This document shows, piece by piece, positions 8,170 through 16,400 of a DNA stretch of 25,147 nucleotides. Both the position numbers and the translations under genes were made by a program. The notes below the pieces were generated by a model. That model made no database searches. It saw only the letters and a list, made by a program, of their open reading frames with translations, and had not been told where the DNA came from. How positions within the stretch are numbered: the first letter of the stretch is position 1; each line of letters starts with the position of its first letter. Location: positions 1 through 25,147 of the forward strand of contig JANMGB010000325.1 in assembly GCA_031374415.1 (NCBI GenBank). Reading direction: 5' to 3'. The DNA is from CANHBY01 sp031374415 (GTDB lineage: Bacteria; Pseudomonadota; Gammaproteobacteria; Burkholderiales; Burkholderiaceae_C).

Positions 8170-8763
8170 ATGGCTACCACGACCACCACCAACACCACCG
8201 GCGACGGCCAATGCGACGACGTGAAATGCGCGGTAGACGCACCCCCTAATGAGGGTGCTAGCGAGACTGTGCGCATTGGCTCGCGCATGTCAAGCACGAA
8301 AGCTAGCGCAGATGCTGGCGCAGATGCTGGCGCAGATGCTGACGCGTCACCGGTGCGACAGTACACGCTTGCGCTTGTGTGTGAAGATGACATGCCCGTT
8401 TTATCACATGAGATGGCAAAGAGTACCATGATTGCCATACGCGACCATTTATCCAATTTCGGTATTTGCGCGGGAAGCGTGTGCGTGCTGACTGCGCCGC
8501 TACACGAAATGCCGACGAGCATGCTTGCACACATGCTTGGCCGCTACGCGCGCATGCCGTGCATCATTTTTCACGATGACCCGGCACAAGTTCTACGCGG
8601 CGCGACGCACGTGCTGCGCTTGCGCTACGGTGTGCAAGATCCTGACACTGACTCGCGCTGGGGCGCGCTAGTTGCCGCCTCCACTGTGGCAACTGTGCTA
8701 GAGCTTAGGTTGCCCGAGACTCCGGTCAACTACAGCATAGAAGGCGTGTGCACCGTGCAGTAA
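8170..8763 (+). CDS. Unknown 197-residue protein
   Basis: ATG 8170 opens a Thr-rich N-terminus (MATTTTTNTTG). An acidic ADAGADAGADAD stretch (about residues 47-58) is encoded by three 12-base direct repeats at 8309-8344. From residue 65 on, the protein is well mixed and looks folded, with alternating hydrophobic strands and helices (YTLALVCEDD, MIAIRDHLSNFG, VCVLTAP, MPCIIFHDD, THVLRLRYG). This suggests an alpha/beta fold, but I see no nucleotide-binding or catalytic signature. The gene is divergent from the DUF6496 gene and converges on the RING gene with a 66-base gap. I do not recognise it. Confidence 0.75.
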   Translation: MATTTTTNTTGDGQCDDVKCAVDAPPNEGASETVRIGSRMSSTKASADAGADAGADADASPVRQYTLALVCEDDMPVLSHEMAKSTMIAIRDHLSNFGICAGSVCVLTAPLHEMPTSMLAHMLGRYARMPCIIFHDDPAQVLRGATHVLRLRYGVQDPDTDSRWGALVAASTVATVLELRLPETPVNYSIEGVCTVQ

Positions 8764-8829
8764 AATGGCTACTGCGCACGCACGCTCGCACGCACGCACG
8801 CGAGTGCAAGAGCGCGAGCGGCCGCGCAT

Positions 8830-10497
8830 TTACAGCGAATAAAACTCTGCATTAAACACGATGAGAACGCGCATAGTGTATCTATAGCCGACCAGACGAA
8901 TTGCGCAATACGCAAAGCCATGCGACGCCGAAAGCGTTCCACGCGTTGCCCGCGAAATTGGCATGTCAGGCTGTACGTCCACCAGCGTACCGCGAAATTC
9001 CGCGCGTATAGCCTCGACAAAGCGCGCGCGGTCTGCTTCGCTTGGAACGTGTCCGCTTGTAACTGCAGCACCAAAATGCGTGCAGCAAAAAGCATGCACA
9101 CGCTCAAGCAAGCCAAGACCACCATAAACGCCAATGTTGTTGTACGCCACCGCGCACACGGGCAATATCGTACCGGGGCGCGCGCCTAGCTCAAGCATGG
9201 CGAGGCCTAGCGCGCCGCTTGCTCCGCCTGTACGCAAACGCTCGCGCATGGCCTGTGCTGGCAAGAGCTGTGCGGCCACGGCAGCGGCTACGGCAGTGTT
9301 GGGCGTTGCGTACACGGTTTGATCAGCGACCAGCGCCGAGCACACGCCACAGGCTGCACGCACTACGCGTCTGCGTACAAACTCGACATGTTGCGTTGCA
9401 CATGAAGCACACACCGAGTGACCGCAGGCGGCCATGCGTGCGCCTGTCAGCGGATTGTAGCAAATGGCGCAGTCAAGCCCTGGCACGCTGTCGGGCGCGC
9501 CTTGCATGTACGCGCGCATGAGCGCCAGAGTAGCGCCGTGGTCGTCGGCGACATCTGTGCCAATGGCGTGCTGCAGTTGCCAGGTCACATGAACCGGCTG
9601 TTCGTCGGCGTCACCGCCACCGGCGCCACCGGTTGTCGCGGGCGCTGTAGACTGTGGCCAGCGCACAAGGCGCAACTCGGGAGCGGTGCACTCGATTGTC
9701 AAGCAAAGCAAAAAGCCATCTGCATCCACAAGCTCCACGCCAAGTTCGTTCGCGCCTAGAACAGTTGGCATTGATCCCCACGCGGCTGGCGCGGCGCCGC
9801 ACGTGTGCACGCGCACCAAAGCCAACAGCGCGCGCAACGCGTCCGTGTTGGCGGCAATAGTGGCAAGCGAAGCGTCTGTCGCGGCCATGGCGGCCAGCAC
9901 GGCAATGCGCACGGCGACAATTCCAGGTGGCCTGTCCCCCCACTCAATACACTGAGGGGCGACGCGAGAAATGCACACGCGTGCCGTGGCGTTGTGGCGA
10001 TGCACAATGTCAGCAATGTTAGTGCACGGTGCAACACGCGCCGATGCGCGTGCGCGCTCTGTGTCACCAAGTGCGACGTCCACGGCCTCTTGCATGGACC
10101 AGTTGATGCACGTGTGCACAGGCGGCAGTGCCGCGCACTGCGCACACGCTGCGCACACCGTTTCTCCGTCGGGCGCGCTCAGGGCGCTTGCAAGCGGGAG
10201 CGCGCATACTGGGCAGTGCAACGCGGCCGTAAGTGCGGGCGCGCGTGCGCCGTCGCCGCCGCTTGCTTGCTCGCGCGCCGCCATGGCCTCGCGTGCGCTC
10301 TTTTGCGCCGTTGTGTAGGCTGCAACGTGTGGCCCGCGCGCACGCTTGCGTCCGCGCGTGTCGTCTAGCGCAGCGTTCGCACCTGCACCTGCACCTGCGC
10401 TTGCATCCGTGTCCGTGTCCGGTGCGCGTCTCTTGCGCGTAACGCGAGGCGCGGCCTTATCGACTGCGCCTGTAACAGCGCGTGGTTTGCGCGGCAT
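8830..10497 (-). CDS. RING-finger protein, probable E3 ubiquitin ligase
   Basis: The protein has 555 residues from ATG 10497; the longer frame up to 10542 relies on GTG. The N-terminus is basic and could be a nuclear signal (RKPR, TRKRRAP, GRKRARG). Residues 95-130 hold a Cys/His cluster (CPVC, then CAAC, C121, H128, C130) that resembles a degenerate RING. A canonical C3HC4 RING sits at 343-386: C343, C346, C358, H360, C363, C366, C383, C386, with ACGHSVCASC at its core. RING proteins usually pass ubiquitin from an E2 enzyme to a target, and large DNA viruses often use them against host proteins. The region between the two clusters (about 190-340) and the last 150 residues are not recognised; they may bind the target. 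The gene ends in ILIVF-rich sequence and converges on the 8170 gene. Confidence 0.87.
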   Translation of the reverse strand: MPRKPRAVTGAVDKAAPRVTRKRRAPDTDTDASAGAGAGANAALDDTRGRKRARGPHVAAYTTAQKSAREAMAAREQASGGDGARAPALTAALHCPVCALPLASALSAPDGETVCAACAQCAALPPVHTCINWSMQEAVDVALGDTERARASARVAPCTNIADIVHRHNATARVCISRVAPQCIEWGDRPPGIVAVRIAVLAAMAATDASLATIAANTDALRALLALVRVHTCGAAPAAWGSMPTVLGANELGVELVDADGFLLCLTIECTAPELRLVRWPQSTAPATTGGAGGGDADEQPVHVTWQLQHAIGTDVADDHGATLALMRAYMQGAPDSVPGLDCAICYNPLTGARMAACGHSVCASCATQHVEFVRRRVVRAACGVCSALVADQTVYATPNTAVAAAVAAQLLPAQAMRERLRTGGASGALGLAMLELGARPGTILPVCAVAYNNIGVYGGLGLLERVHAFCCTHFGAAVTSGHVPSEADRARFVEAIRAEFRGTLVDVQPDMPISRATRGTLSASHGFAYCAIRLVGYRYTMRVLIVFNAEFYSL

Positions 10498-10559
10498 TTG
10501 CGAGCCAAGTGTGACTGTAACAGACGCGTCTGTCCCATGCACTAGCTAGCCGCGGCAGT

Positions 10560-10680
10560 TGCGCTGTGCCTTGTTCCATGGGTTTAAATACTATTAATTT
10601 GTAATATGTGTAATATTATGAATTACGCACATGACAGGATTAAAATAATAAACTATTTATAATTTTCCGACATGTACGCG
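10560..10680. promoter_or_regulatory. AT-rich island upstream of the RING gene
   Basis: The gap between the RING gene start (10497) and the end of the next minus-strand gene (10745) holds an AT-rich island. It contains GTTTAAATACTATTAATTTG and, at 10611-10626, TAATATTATGAATTAC. The latter closely resembles GATATTATGTAATTAC in the tandem repeats at 18411-19660. It is probably the RING gene promoter or part of a wider regulatory sequence family. No gene is visible here. Confidence 0.45.
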
Positions 10681-10744
10681 TGTTGCACACAAGCGAGTTC
10701 GCGCACGTGAACGTGATTGTGAATGGTTTACGTGCAAGGTTCGG

Positions 10745-12769
10745 TTAGCGCGATGCTTCATCGGTAGAGCGGGCAAGATGCGCGTACAGCACGGCAGGCG
10801 TGCAAAGCTCACCGCGCGTGGTTGCCAAGCGCGCAGCAGTGACACCGCGCCACTCGTTGCGCGTGAGCGGACCGTAATGCTCGGCCAGGAGCGTGCGCGC
10901 GTTCGGCTGCAGCAAAAGCAGGGCGGCGTGCATGGGTGCGCGCTGGGCGGCAAGCGGCAGCTTGGCCAGTACGGCGGGTGCCGTCGCGGCCAGCACGCCG
11001 CGCGTCGGTGCGCCGGGGTGCACAGCGCCAAGCAGCGCAGAAAGCGTTGCGCGGCTCAATGCGGGATGCGCGGCCGCCCAGCTCGCAGCAAGGCTAGCAC
11101 CGGTTGCACCGAGGTTTGCGCGGCGCGCAAGACGCGCGTACGCGTGTGTCTTGTGCGCGCCGGGCAGGTAGTGCGCAAGTGCAAGCAGTGCAGCGTCCGA
11201 ATGCCGCACACCAGCGGGCAGGCCGACGGCAAGGCTGAACGCGGTCACGGGATCGGCCAAGTCGTGGACAGCCTTTAGTGGGCGCAGCAAATGATTGTAC
11301 TTGATAGTCAGCGCGTGCACTTGCGACGCCGCAGCTGGGGCAGCCTGCGCATCAGCGCACTTGGGCGCGACGTCCAGACGAGCCACGCGGCGTGGCGCGC
11401 CAAGCATGACTGCGCCAAGAGGCGCGCTTGCGACAGTCTCGCCATAGCTGGGCGGTAGAGCAGGCGCAGGCGCAGGCGCAGGCGCAGGCGCAGGCGCAGG
11501 CGCAGGCGCAGGCGCAGCAGGCGTTTCGCGTGTGACTTGCACAATCTGTACAGTGGCCGCCCTGCCAAGCATGACGTCGTCTGCGTCGCTAGAGCTGTCA
11601 ATCTCGTCGTACCCAGACCGGCTTGCGCCAAGCACCTGTTCAGACGCGTTGCCAAGGCCAACAAGCGATGCTACGCCGGCTGCACTCGTTGCGACAGTGT
11701 CAAGGGCGCCGACCACCGCGACCGCGGCAACTGCCGGCACTGCAGCGGGCGCAGAGGCGACGTTGGCGGCAGTCACAAGCACGGGGTCCGCAAGTGTGCC
11801 AACGCCAGCGCTAGCCCCAGCGCCAGCTCCGCCACAAGTGCCACACGTAGAGCGCATGCACTTGGTGCCGCCACCACACGTGTCGCATCCAATGCTTGCC
11901 GACAGAGCCGGTGAGCAGTTGATAGCACACGCAGCGCACTCGCGCTTGACGCCGCCACAAACTGCGCAGCCAATGTGCGCGGACCAGTCGCGAGGGCTGA
12001 ACGGTGTCGTGTCAAGCGCATCCAACAGCTCGGTCTCATCTTCATAATCCAACTCGTTGCGCAAGAGCTTGACGAGAGCGACACCATCAAGCTTGGCCAA
12101 CGCCGTGTAAACCTTTTGCGCCTCTGCGGCGCTGGAGCTGGCTTGCTCGGAACCAATGGGCACTGCGCCAGCCGTGGCATCAGCCGTGGCACCGGCGAGA
12201 ACGCGGCGCGGTTCAAGCTGCTGCACGTGCTGCACGCATGCAAGAAAATCGGCAACGGCGCGTGGCACTTCGCCGACGGCGTTGAGCATGCGCGCGCGCT
12301 GCGCCAGCATTGCGTCTGCCGCAGTCGCCGCGGTAGCGGGCGGCACGCGCGCCAGCGTATGCACTACGCGCGTGGCGGCTGCATGTTCGGGCTCGCCAAA
12401 ATCGTGCATGACCAGCGTGCTGATGTACAGGGCGCCAGCGTGGCCGCGCAAGGGCGAGCCCACGGCGCCAAGCTGGTCAGCAAAGCGCGCCAGATCGGGC
12501 GTAGCATCGACGGGCGCATGCACGCGCGCCAGCAACTCGGCCCAAGCAGCTTCGCTCGTCGGCGGCGTTCCCGTGGGACGCGGCAGCGCGGCGCCGGCGT
12601 GCGCAACAACTTGATCGCGCAACACCGGGTCAATGCAGCCAAGCAACTCGGCACGCAGCTGCTCGTTGAGCGCGTGCGCAGTTGCACTCGCGCCACGCTT
12701 GGCGGCGCAGTTAGAGTCGTGCGCCGCCGCAGTGTCAATCGCACTTGTACCCGTCAACGTGGGGGGCAT
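10745..12769 (-). CDS. Unknown 674-residue protein with CxxC cluster and Ala-Pro linker
   Basis: ATG 12769 gives 674 residues; the longer frame to 12874 needs GTG and would run into the neighbouring gene. The N-terminal 260 residues are helical and Ala-rich. Residues 268-312 hold ten cysteines in knuckles (CAVCGG, CAAC, CDTCGGGTKC, CGTCGG), a likely zinc-binding module that superficially resembles the DnaJ zinc region, but the spacing is irregular and no J domain is present. An Ala-Pro run (about 418-436) is encoded by nine GCAGGC-type hexamers and separates the N-terminal part from a C-terminal helical domain (about 470-674). There is a GCATAAGG element at -43 to -50 and a CA tract in the leader. 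Function unknown; the knuckles suggest a nucleic-acid or protein contact. Confidence 0.78.
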   Translation of the reverse strand: MPPTLTGTSAIDTAAAHDSNCAAKRGASATAHALNEQLRAELLGCIDPVLRDQVVAHAGAALPRPTGTPPTSEAAWAELLARVHAPVDATPDLARFADQLGAVGSPLRGHAGALYISTLVMHDFGEPEHAAATRVVHTLARVPPATAATAADAMLAQRARMLNAVGEVPRAVADFLACVQHVQQLEPRRVLAGATADATAGAVPIGSEQASSSAAEAQKVYTALAKLDGVALVKLLRNELDYEDETELLDALDTTPFSPRDWSAHIGCAVCGGVKRECAACAINCSPALSASIGCDTCGGGTKCMRSTCGTCGGAGAGASAGVGTLADPVLVTAANVASAPAAVPAVAAVAVVGALDTVATSAAGVASLVGLGNASEQVLGASRSGYDEIDSSSDADDVMLGRAATVQIVQVTRETPAAPAPAPAPAPAPAPAPAPALPPSYGETVASAPLGAVMLGAPRRVARLDVAPKCADAQAAPAAASQVHALTIKYNHLLRPLKAVHDLADPVTAFSLAVGLPAGVRHSDAALLALAHYLPGAHKTHAYARLARRANLGATGASLAASWAAAHPALSRATLSALLGAVHPGAPTRGVLAATAPAVLAKLPLAAQRAPMHAALLLLQPNARTLLAEHYGPLTRNEWRGVTAARLATTRGELCTPAVLYAHLARSTDEASR
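11461..11514 (+). repeat. Hexamer array (CAGGCG x9) coding for an Ala-Pro linker
   Basis: Nine perfect CAGGCG units lie in frame in the gene on the minus strand and code for alternating Ala and Pro. Its length could vary by slippage without breaking the frame. Confidence 0.85.
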
Positions 12770-12775
12770 GTGTGA

Positions 12776-12796
12776 GTGTGTGTGTGTGTGTGTGCA
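12776..12796 (-). repeat. CA-rich alternating tract in the leader of the 12769 gene
   Basis: On the minus strand a mostly (AC)n tract lies 7-27 bases before ATG 12769. It alternates purine and pyrimidine throughout and sits between the GCATAAGG element and the start codon. Confidence 0.75.
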
Positions 12797-12811
12797 GTGC
12801 GTGCGCGCTGT

Positions 12812-12819
12812 CCTTATGC
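12812..12819 (-). promoter_or_regulatory. GCATAAGG promoter-like element
   Basis: Exact GCATAAGG on the minus strand, 43-50 bases before ATG 12769 and inside the short gap after the stop of the 13347 gene. This suggests the 674-residue gene has its own promoter and is not only read through from upstream. Confidence 0.5.
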
Positions 12820-12852
12820 CGCGCACGCGCTGTACGCATGTCAGGTCGGGGC

Positions 12853-13347
12853 TCAGGTTAAGCGTGTTGCACACCAGTTGATTTCGCGTTGAGCGCTTGG
12901 TGCCAGCTCACCCAGAGCAACTTCATGCCCGTCAGCATAGCGCACGCGCGCATCTGGCGCTAGGCGCGCGCTGCCGGACATGGCACCGTGCACGCTGACA
13001 ATATGTGCTGCCAGCTCGTGCGTTGTAATGAGCGCGGGCGGCACGGCACGCGGCAGCCGAGCTGCTACGGCGGGCCAGTCAAAGTGCAGCACGTACTTGC
13101 CGGACGGATCTATGCCGACGGCGCGCGCATGCCCCCAGCCGGGCACGGCGCACAGCAGCGGAACATCTAGCGCGACATATGCGTGCGGCGCCATGCGCAA
13201 GTCTGGTGCCTCGGGCGCTAATAAACCGTAGCCGTGCGTCTCACCGGGGCGCGCGCACACAATCTCGGGTACAAATGCGCAAGTCGACTCGAGCGGTGCA
13301 GGCGGTGCGTCACCAACGTCGCGTGATGACAGCGTACCCATAGTCAT
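12853..13347 (-). CDS. Unknown 164-residue protein, weakly dUTPase-like
   Basis: ATG 13347 (or 13341, two codons later) gives 164 residues. The longer open frame upstream only mirrors the large gene on the other strand. Residues about 38-85 (GYGLLAPEAPDLRMAP, then VALDVPLLCAVPGWGHARAVG, then DPSG) recall the first part of the trimeric dUTPase fold, where GYDLYAPED, I-P-P-G and S-G motifs occur in this order. The key Asp of GYDL is Gly here and the later uracil-binding and P-loop-like motifs are not visible, so an active dUTPase is unlikely. A diverged relative of that beta fold is a guess. The gene is divergent from the 1647-residue gene with only 66 bases between starts, and lies 83 bases upstream of the CxxC gene on the same strand. 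Confidence 0.7.
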   Translation of the reverse strand: MTMGTLSSRDVGDAPPAPLESTCAFVPEIVCARPGETHGYGLLAPEAPDLRMAPHAYVALDVPLLCAVPGWGHARAVGIDPSGKYVLHFDWPAVAARLPRAVPPALITTHELAAHIVSVHGAMSGSARLAPDARVRYADGHEVALGELAPSAQREINWCATRLT

Positions 13348-13369
13348 GTGGCAACATGCGGTGTGCGCT

Positions 13370-13375
13370 CTTATG
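13370..13375 (-). promoter_or_regulatory. CATAAG element in a 66-base divergent promoter
   Basis: On the minus strand CATAAG lies 23-28 bases before ATG 13347, closer than in other genes. It is the only element of this type in the short gap between the two divergent starts, so the region must serve both genes or lie partly within a neighbouring coding sequence. Confidence 0.3.
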
Positions 13376-13413
13376 GGCCGCGCGGCACGCATGCGGCACT
13401 TAGCTACTTGCAC

Positions 13414-16400
13414 ATGGCCACCCCTGGCGACGACGATGACGGCGACATCTTGCCCGGCATGCCACGTGCTGCTGCACTTGCGCTCGCGACAGTTGCCCCG
13501 CAAGTCGGCGACGACCAGCTCGCGCTTGCCGAGGCTGCTGCTGTGTCTGTTTTGTCGCTCAAAATTGACCTGACCGAGGATGCAGGCGCTGCGCGCGCTG
13601 GCTGGATTGAACGCGCGCGCGAAGCTGTCGGCCCGGCGGCTGGTCTGAGTGCCGAACAGACGTACCAGCGTATCGAATTTCTGCGCAGCTTGACAGCCTC
13701 GATTGAAGGTCAAATGCCCGCCCGGCGCGCTGCAGTGGAAGAGGCTCGTCGTGCGCTGGCAGACGCGCAAACGCCGTTGGAGACGGAAGTGCGCACGGTT
13801 CAGCTGGCGCAGCTTGCCGATGAAATTGCCGATTATGAGGCAAGCAAGGCAGAGCTGCGCGACACGCTTTCCAAGCTGCGCGCGGCCTATGACAATGCTC
13901 TGTACAGCGTTGACGTGGCTCGTGCGCAGATTACGGTGGCACGTGACGCGCAGGACACGCTCGAGGCGGCGTTGGAGCAACCTGAGCGTCTGGCCGGTGC
14001 ACGCGCAAGCATGGACGTGCGCGCAGGCGCGGGCCCTGTGCGCATTGAGCTACCGCGCGTGGCGCTGCCCGGCACGCTGCGCGTGTACGCCTCTTGGCAG
14101 CCGCTGAACGTACTGGCCTTTGCCGAGCTTGAGCAAGACGGTGCTGAACTGGATGAAAATGACGTCGAGAGTGTCGCGTTTAACGCGCCGCTTCAGGCCG
14201 CGCGCGCCGCCCGCATGGCGCAAAATGAGGGCACGTGGGCCGAGCAGGGCGTGCGCATTGACGGCTTGGCCACTGGTGAGCAACAGGCTGCCGCGTGGAG
14301 CCGCACGGGTGCGACGCTGGCGCCGGGCGCGTGGCCCGTGCTGGTCATTGCGCAGCCGCGCGACATGCACACGGGCATTTGGTCGTTGCGCGTGCAGGAC
14401 ACTACGGCTGCGGCAGCCGAGCTGCGCGCCAACACCAAAGCATGGCTTGGCGCCGCGACAGACGAGGCGGCGACGCTTATCACGCGCGTAGTGCGGTACG
14501 GCTTGGCGCGCCCAGCATCTACCGAGCGGGCGCTTGAGCCGAACGCGTTGGGCGCGCTTGACATGCTGCTGAGCGACAAGGTGCTGGCTGATGCGCGCAA
14601 TCCCGCGGCTCTTGATGCTACCGATTTGGCCAATCGCCGGCAGGTGTTTGCAGACAAGAGCATCGAGCTGCGCGACCTGGCGCTTGACACGGATACGCCG
14701 CAAGCTGTGAACGCGTTTGAAGCCGCCACTGAAGAACTGGTGCAAGTTGCGCGCGACGGCATTGCGGACAATTCACTGACAAATGGCATGTTGGAACTTG
14801 CCCAAAACGCGGTGCAAGCAAACGATCAAGTGGCGGTTGCGCGCAATGACCAAGAAGCGGCGCGCACCGATCTGCAGCAGTACGATGCCGCTGTCACTGG
14901 CGCGACCAACAACCCGCCCGCGCTTGCTGCCGTACTGCGCGACAATGGTGCAAGTCGTGACGATGGAGCAGCGTCCGAAGATCCGATTAAGCGCATTGAG
15001 GCGTCGCCCGCGCTACTTGACGATGTGATTGATCCTCGCGCCAATCCACCTGCGACCGACGTTAACGTTATTGCGGCGCGCCAAGCCTTTGTGGGCGCCT
15101 TTTACGCAATTTCCGACACGAATGCTGTTACGGCGGAAGAACAAGACACGCTGAACAAGGCTGCAAAAAACTATGAGAATGTCACGAGCGAGGAGCAGAG
15201 GCAAAGTGTTCTTGACGCGCTGAACGCTCAGCGTTCAGACGTACAAGGCAAAATTACCTATTACGAAACACTTGCCGGTATGGCGCCTCTGGCAGAACTG
15301 TACGACACGGTCGCCATAGCCGAGCTGATCGAGCAATTCCGCGCGTTGCGTGCTGTCGCCGTCGAAGACGCCACAAGCAAGTACGAAAATGCGCAAGCCG
15401 CCAAGAGTGCCGCTATTGACAAGTTTGAAAACGCACTTCTGAACGCGCCGGAACCCGTGAGCGCGAAAAAGAAACGCTCAAATGCAGCGGGCACGGCGAC
15501 TGCGCCCCCGCCCCCGCCCCCGTCTCCGCCCGCGACTGCGGCTGCGAACGCGGCTGCGGCTGCACCTGCGCCCGCGGCGGCGGCAGTGGAAAGTGACGAG
15601 GACAGCGACGTAGGCGCGGCAAGTGGCGCGGCAAGCGACACCGATGCAGAGCGCCGTGTCAAGGCTCAGCAGATTGCTATGCGACGTCGCGGACTGCGTG
15701 CGCCATCAAGCTTTCGCGAGCTTGTTCAGTCGCTTGTTGATTCAATCAACGCGCTTTTTGTTTCTCTTACCGCCAATGGCCCAGATGTTGACCAGCAAGC
15801 CGACGAGGTGCGCATGTATTGGACGGAATTGCGCCGCGCGGCCTTTGTGACTGCCGCTGCCAACGCAGATATTGCCAATGTGAACGTTGCACTGAGCACT
15901 GTTGACGAGTCTGCGCGTTACACGGACGTTGCGCGTGAGTTTGTTGACGCTGCGCGCGCTCTGCTGCGCGGTCAGCCTAGCACTGCGCGCACGGCCACGC
16001 TCGGTCAGCTTGCACTGCTTGGCGGCAACCCCGTGTTGGCAAGCGAGGCCTCGATTCCGCGCGCGTATCTGTACGTGTTGCCGCTTGCGGCTGATGATCA
16101 GCTGAGCGCCGCCAGCGTGCGCACTGAAGATCAAGTGCTGGTTGACATGGCTACCGTGTACAACCTTGATTCGACTGTCAATTTGCGCAATGCCGCGCTC
16201 CTGCCAGACTATGGCGCGGCGCAACGCGCCGTGTTCAACATTTTGGTGCGCGGCAATCCGATGGATGCCGACGAGCCGCGCACTTATGCGCGCTACGCTA
16301 CTGTGCTGAACACGACGCCGGCCAACCTGCCTGCTGGCGCAGGGTTCCCTGCGCATGCGCTTTGGCTAGCGCTGCCTGTGCCACGCCGCACGGATGCTGC

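Noticed and set aside
8838..8843. AATAAA as polyadenylation signal for the 8170 gene
   Set aside because: It lies inside the 3' end of the converging RING gene and the motif is not regularly placed after other genes.
13348..13980. N-terminal extension of the 164-residue gene across the start of the giant gene
   Set aside because: It is antisense to coding sequence, and ATG 13347 is a good start with a short divergent promoter.
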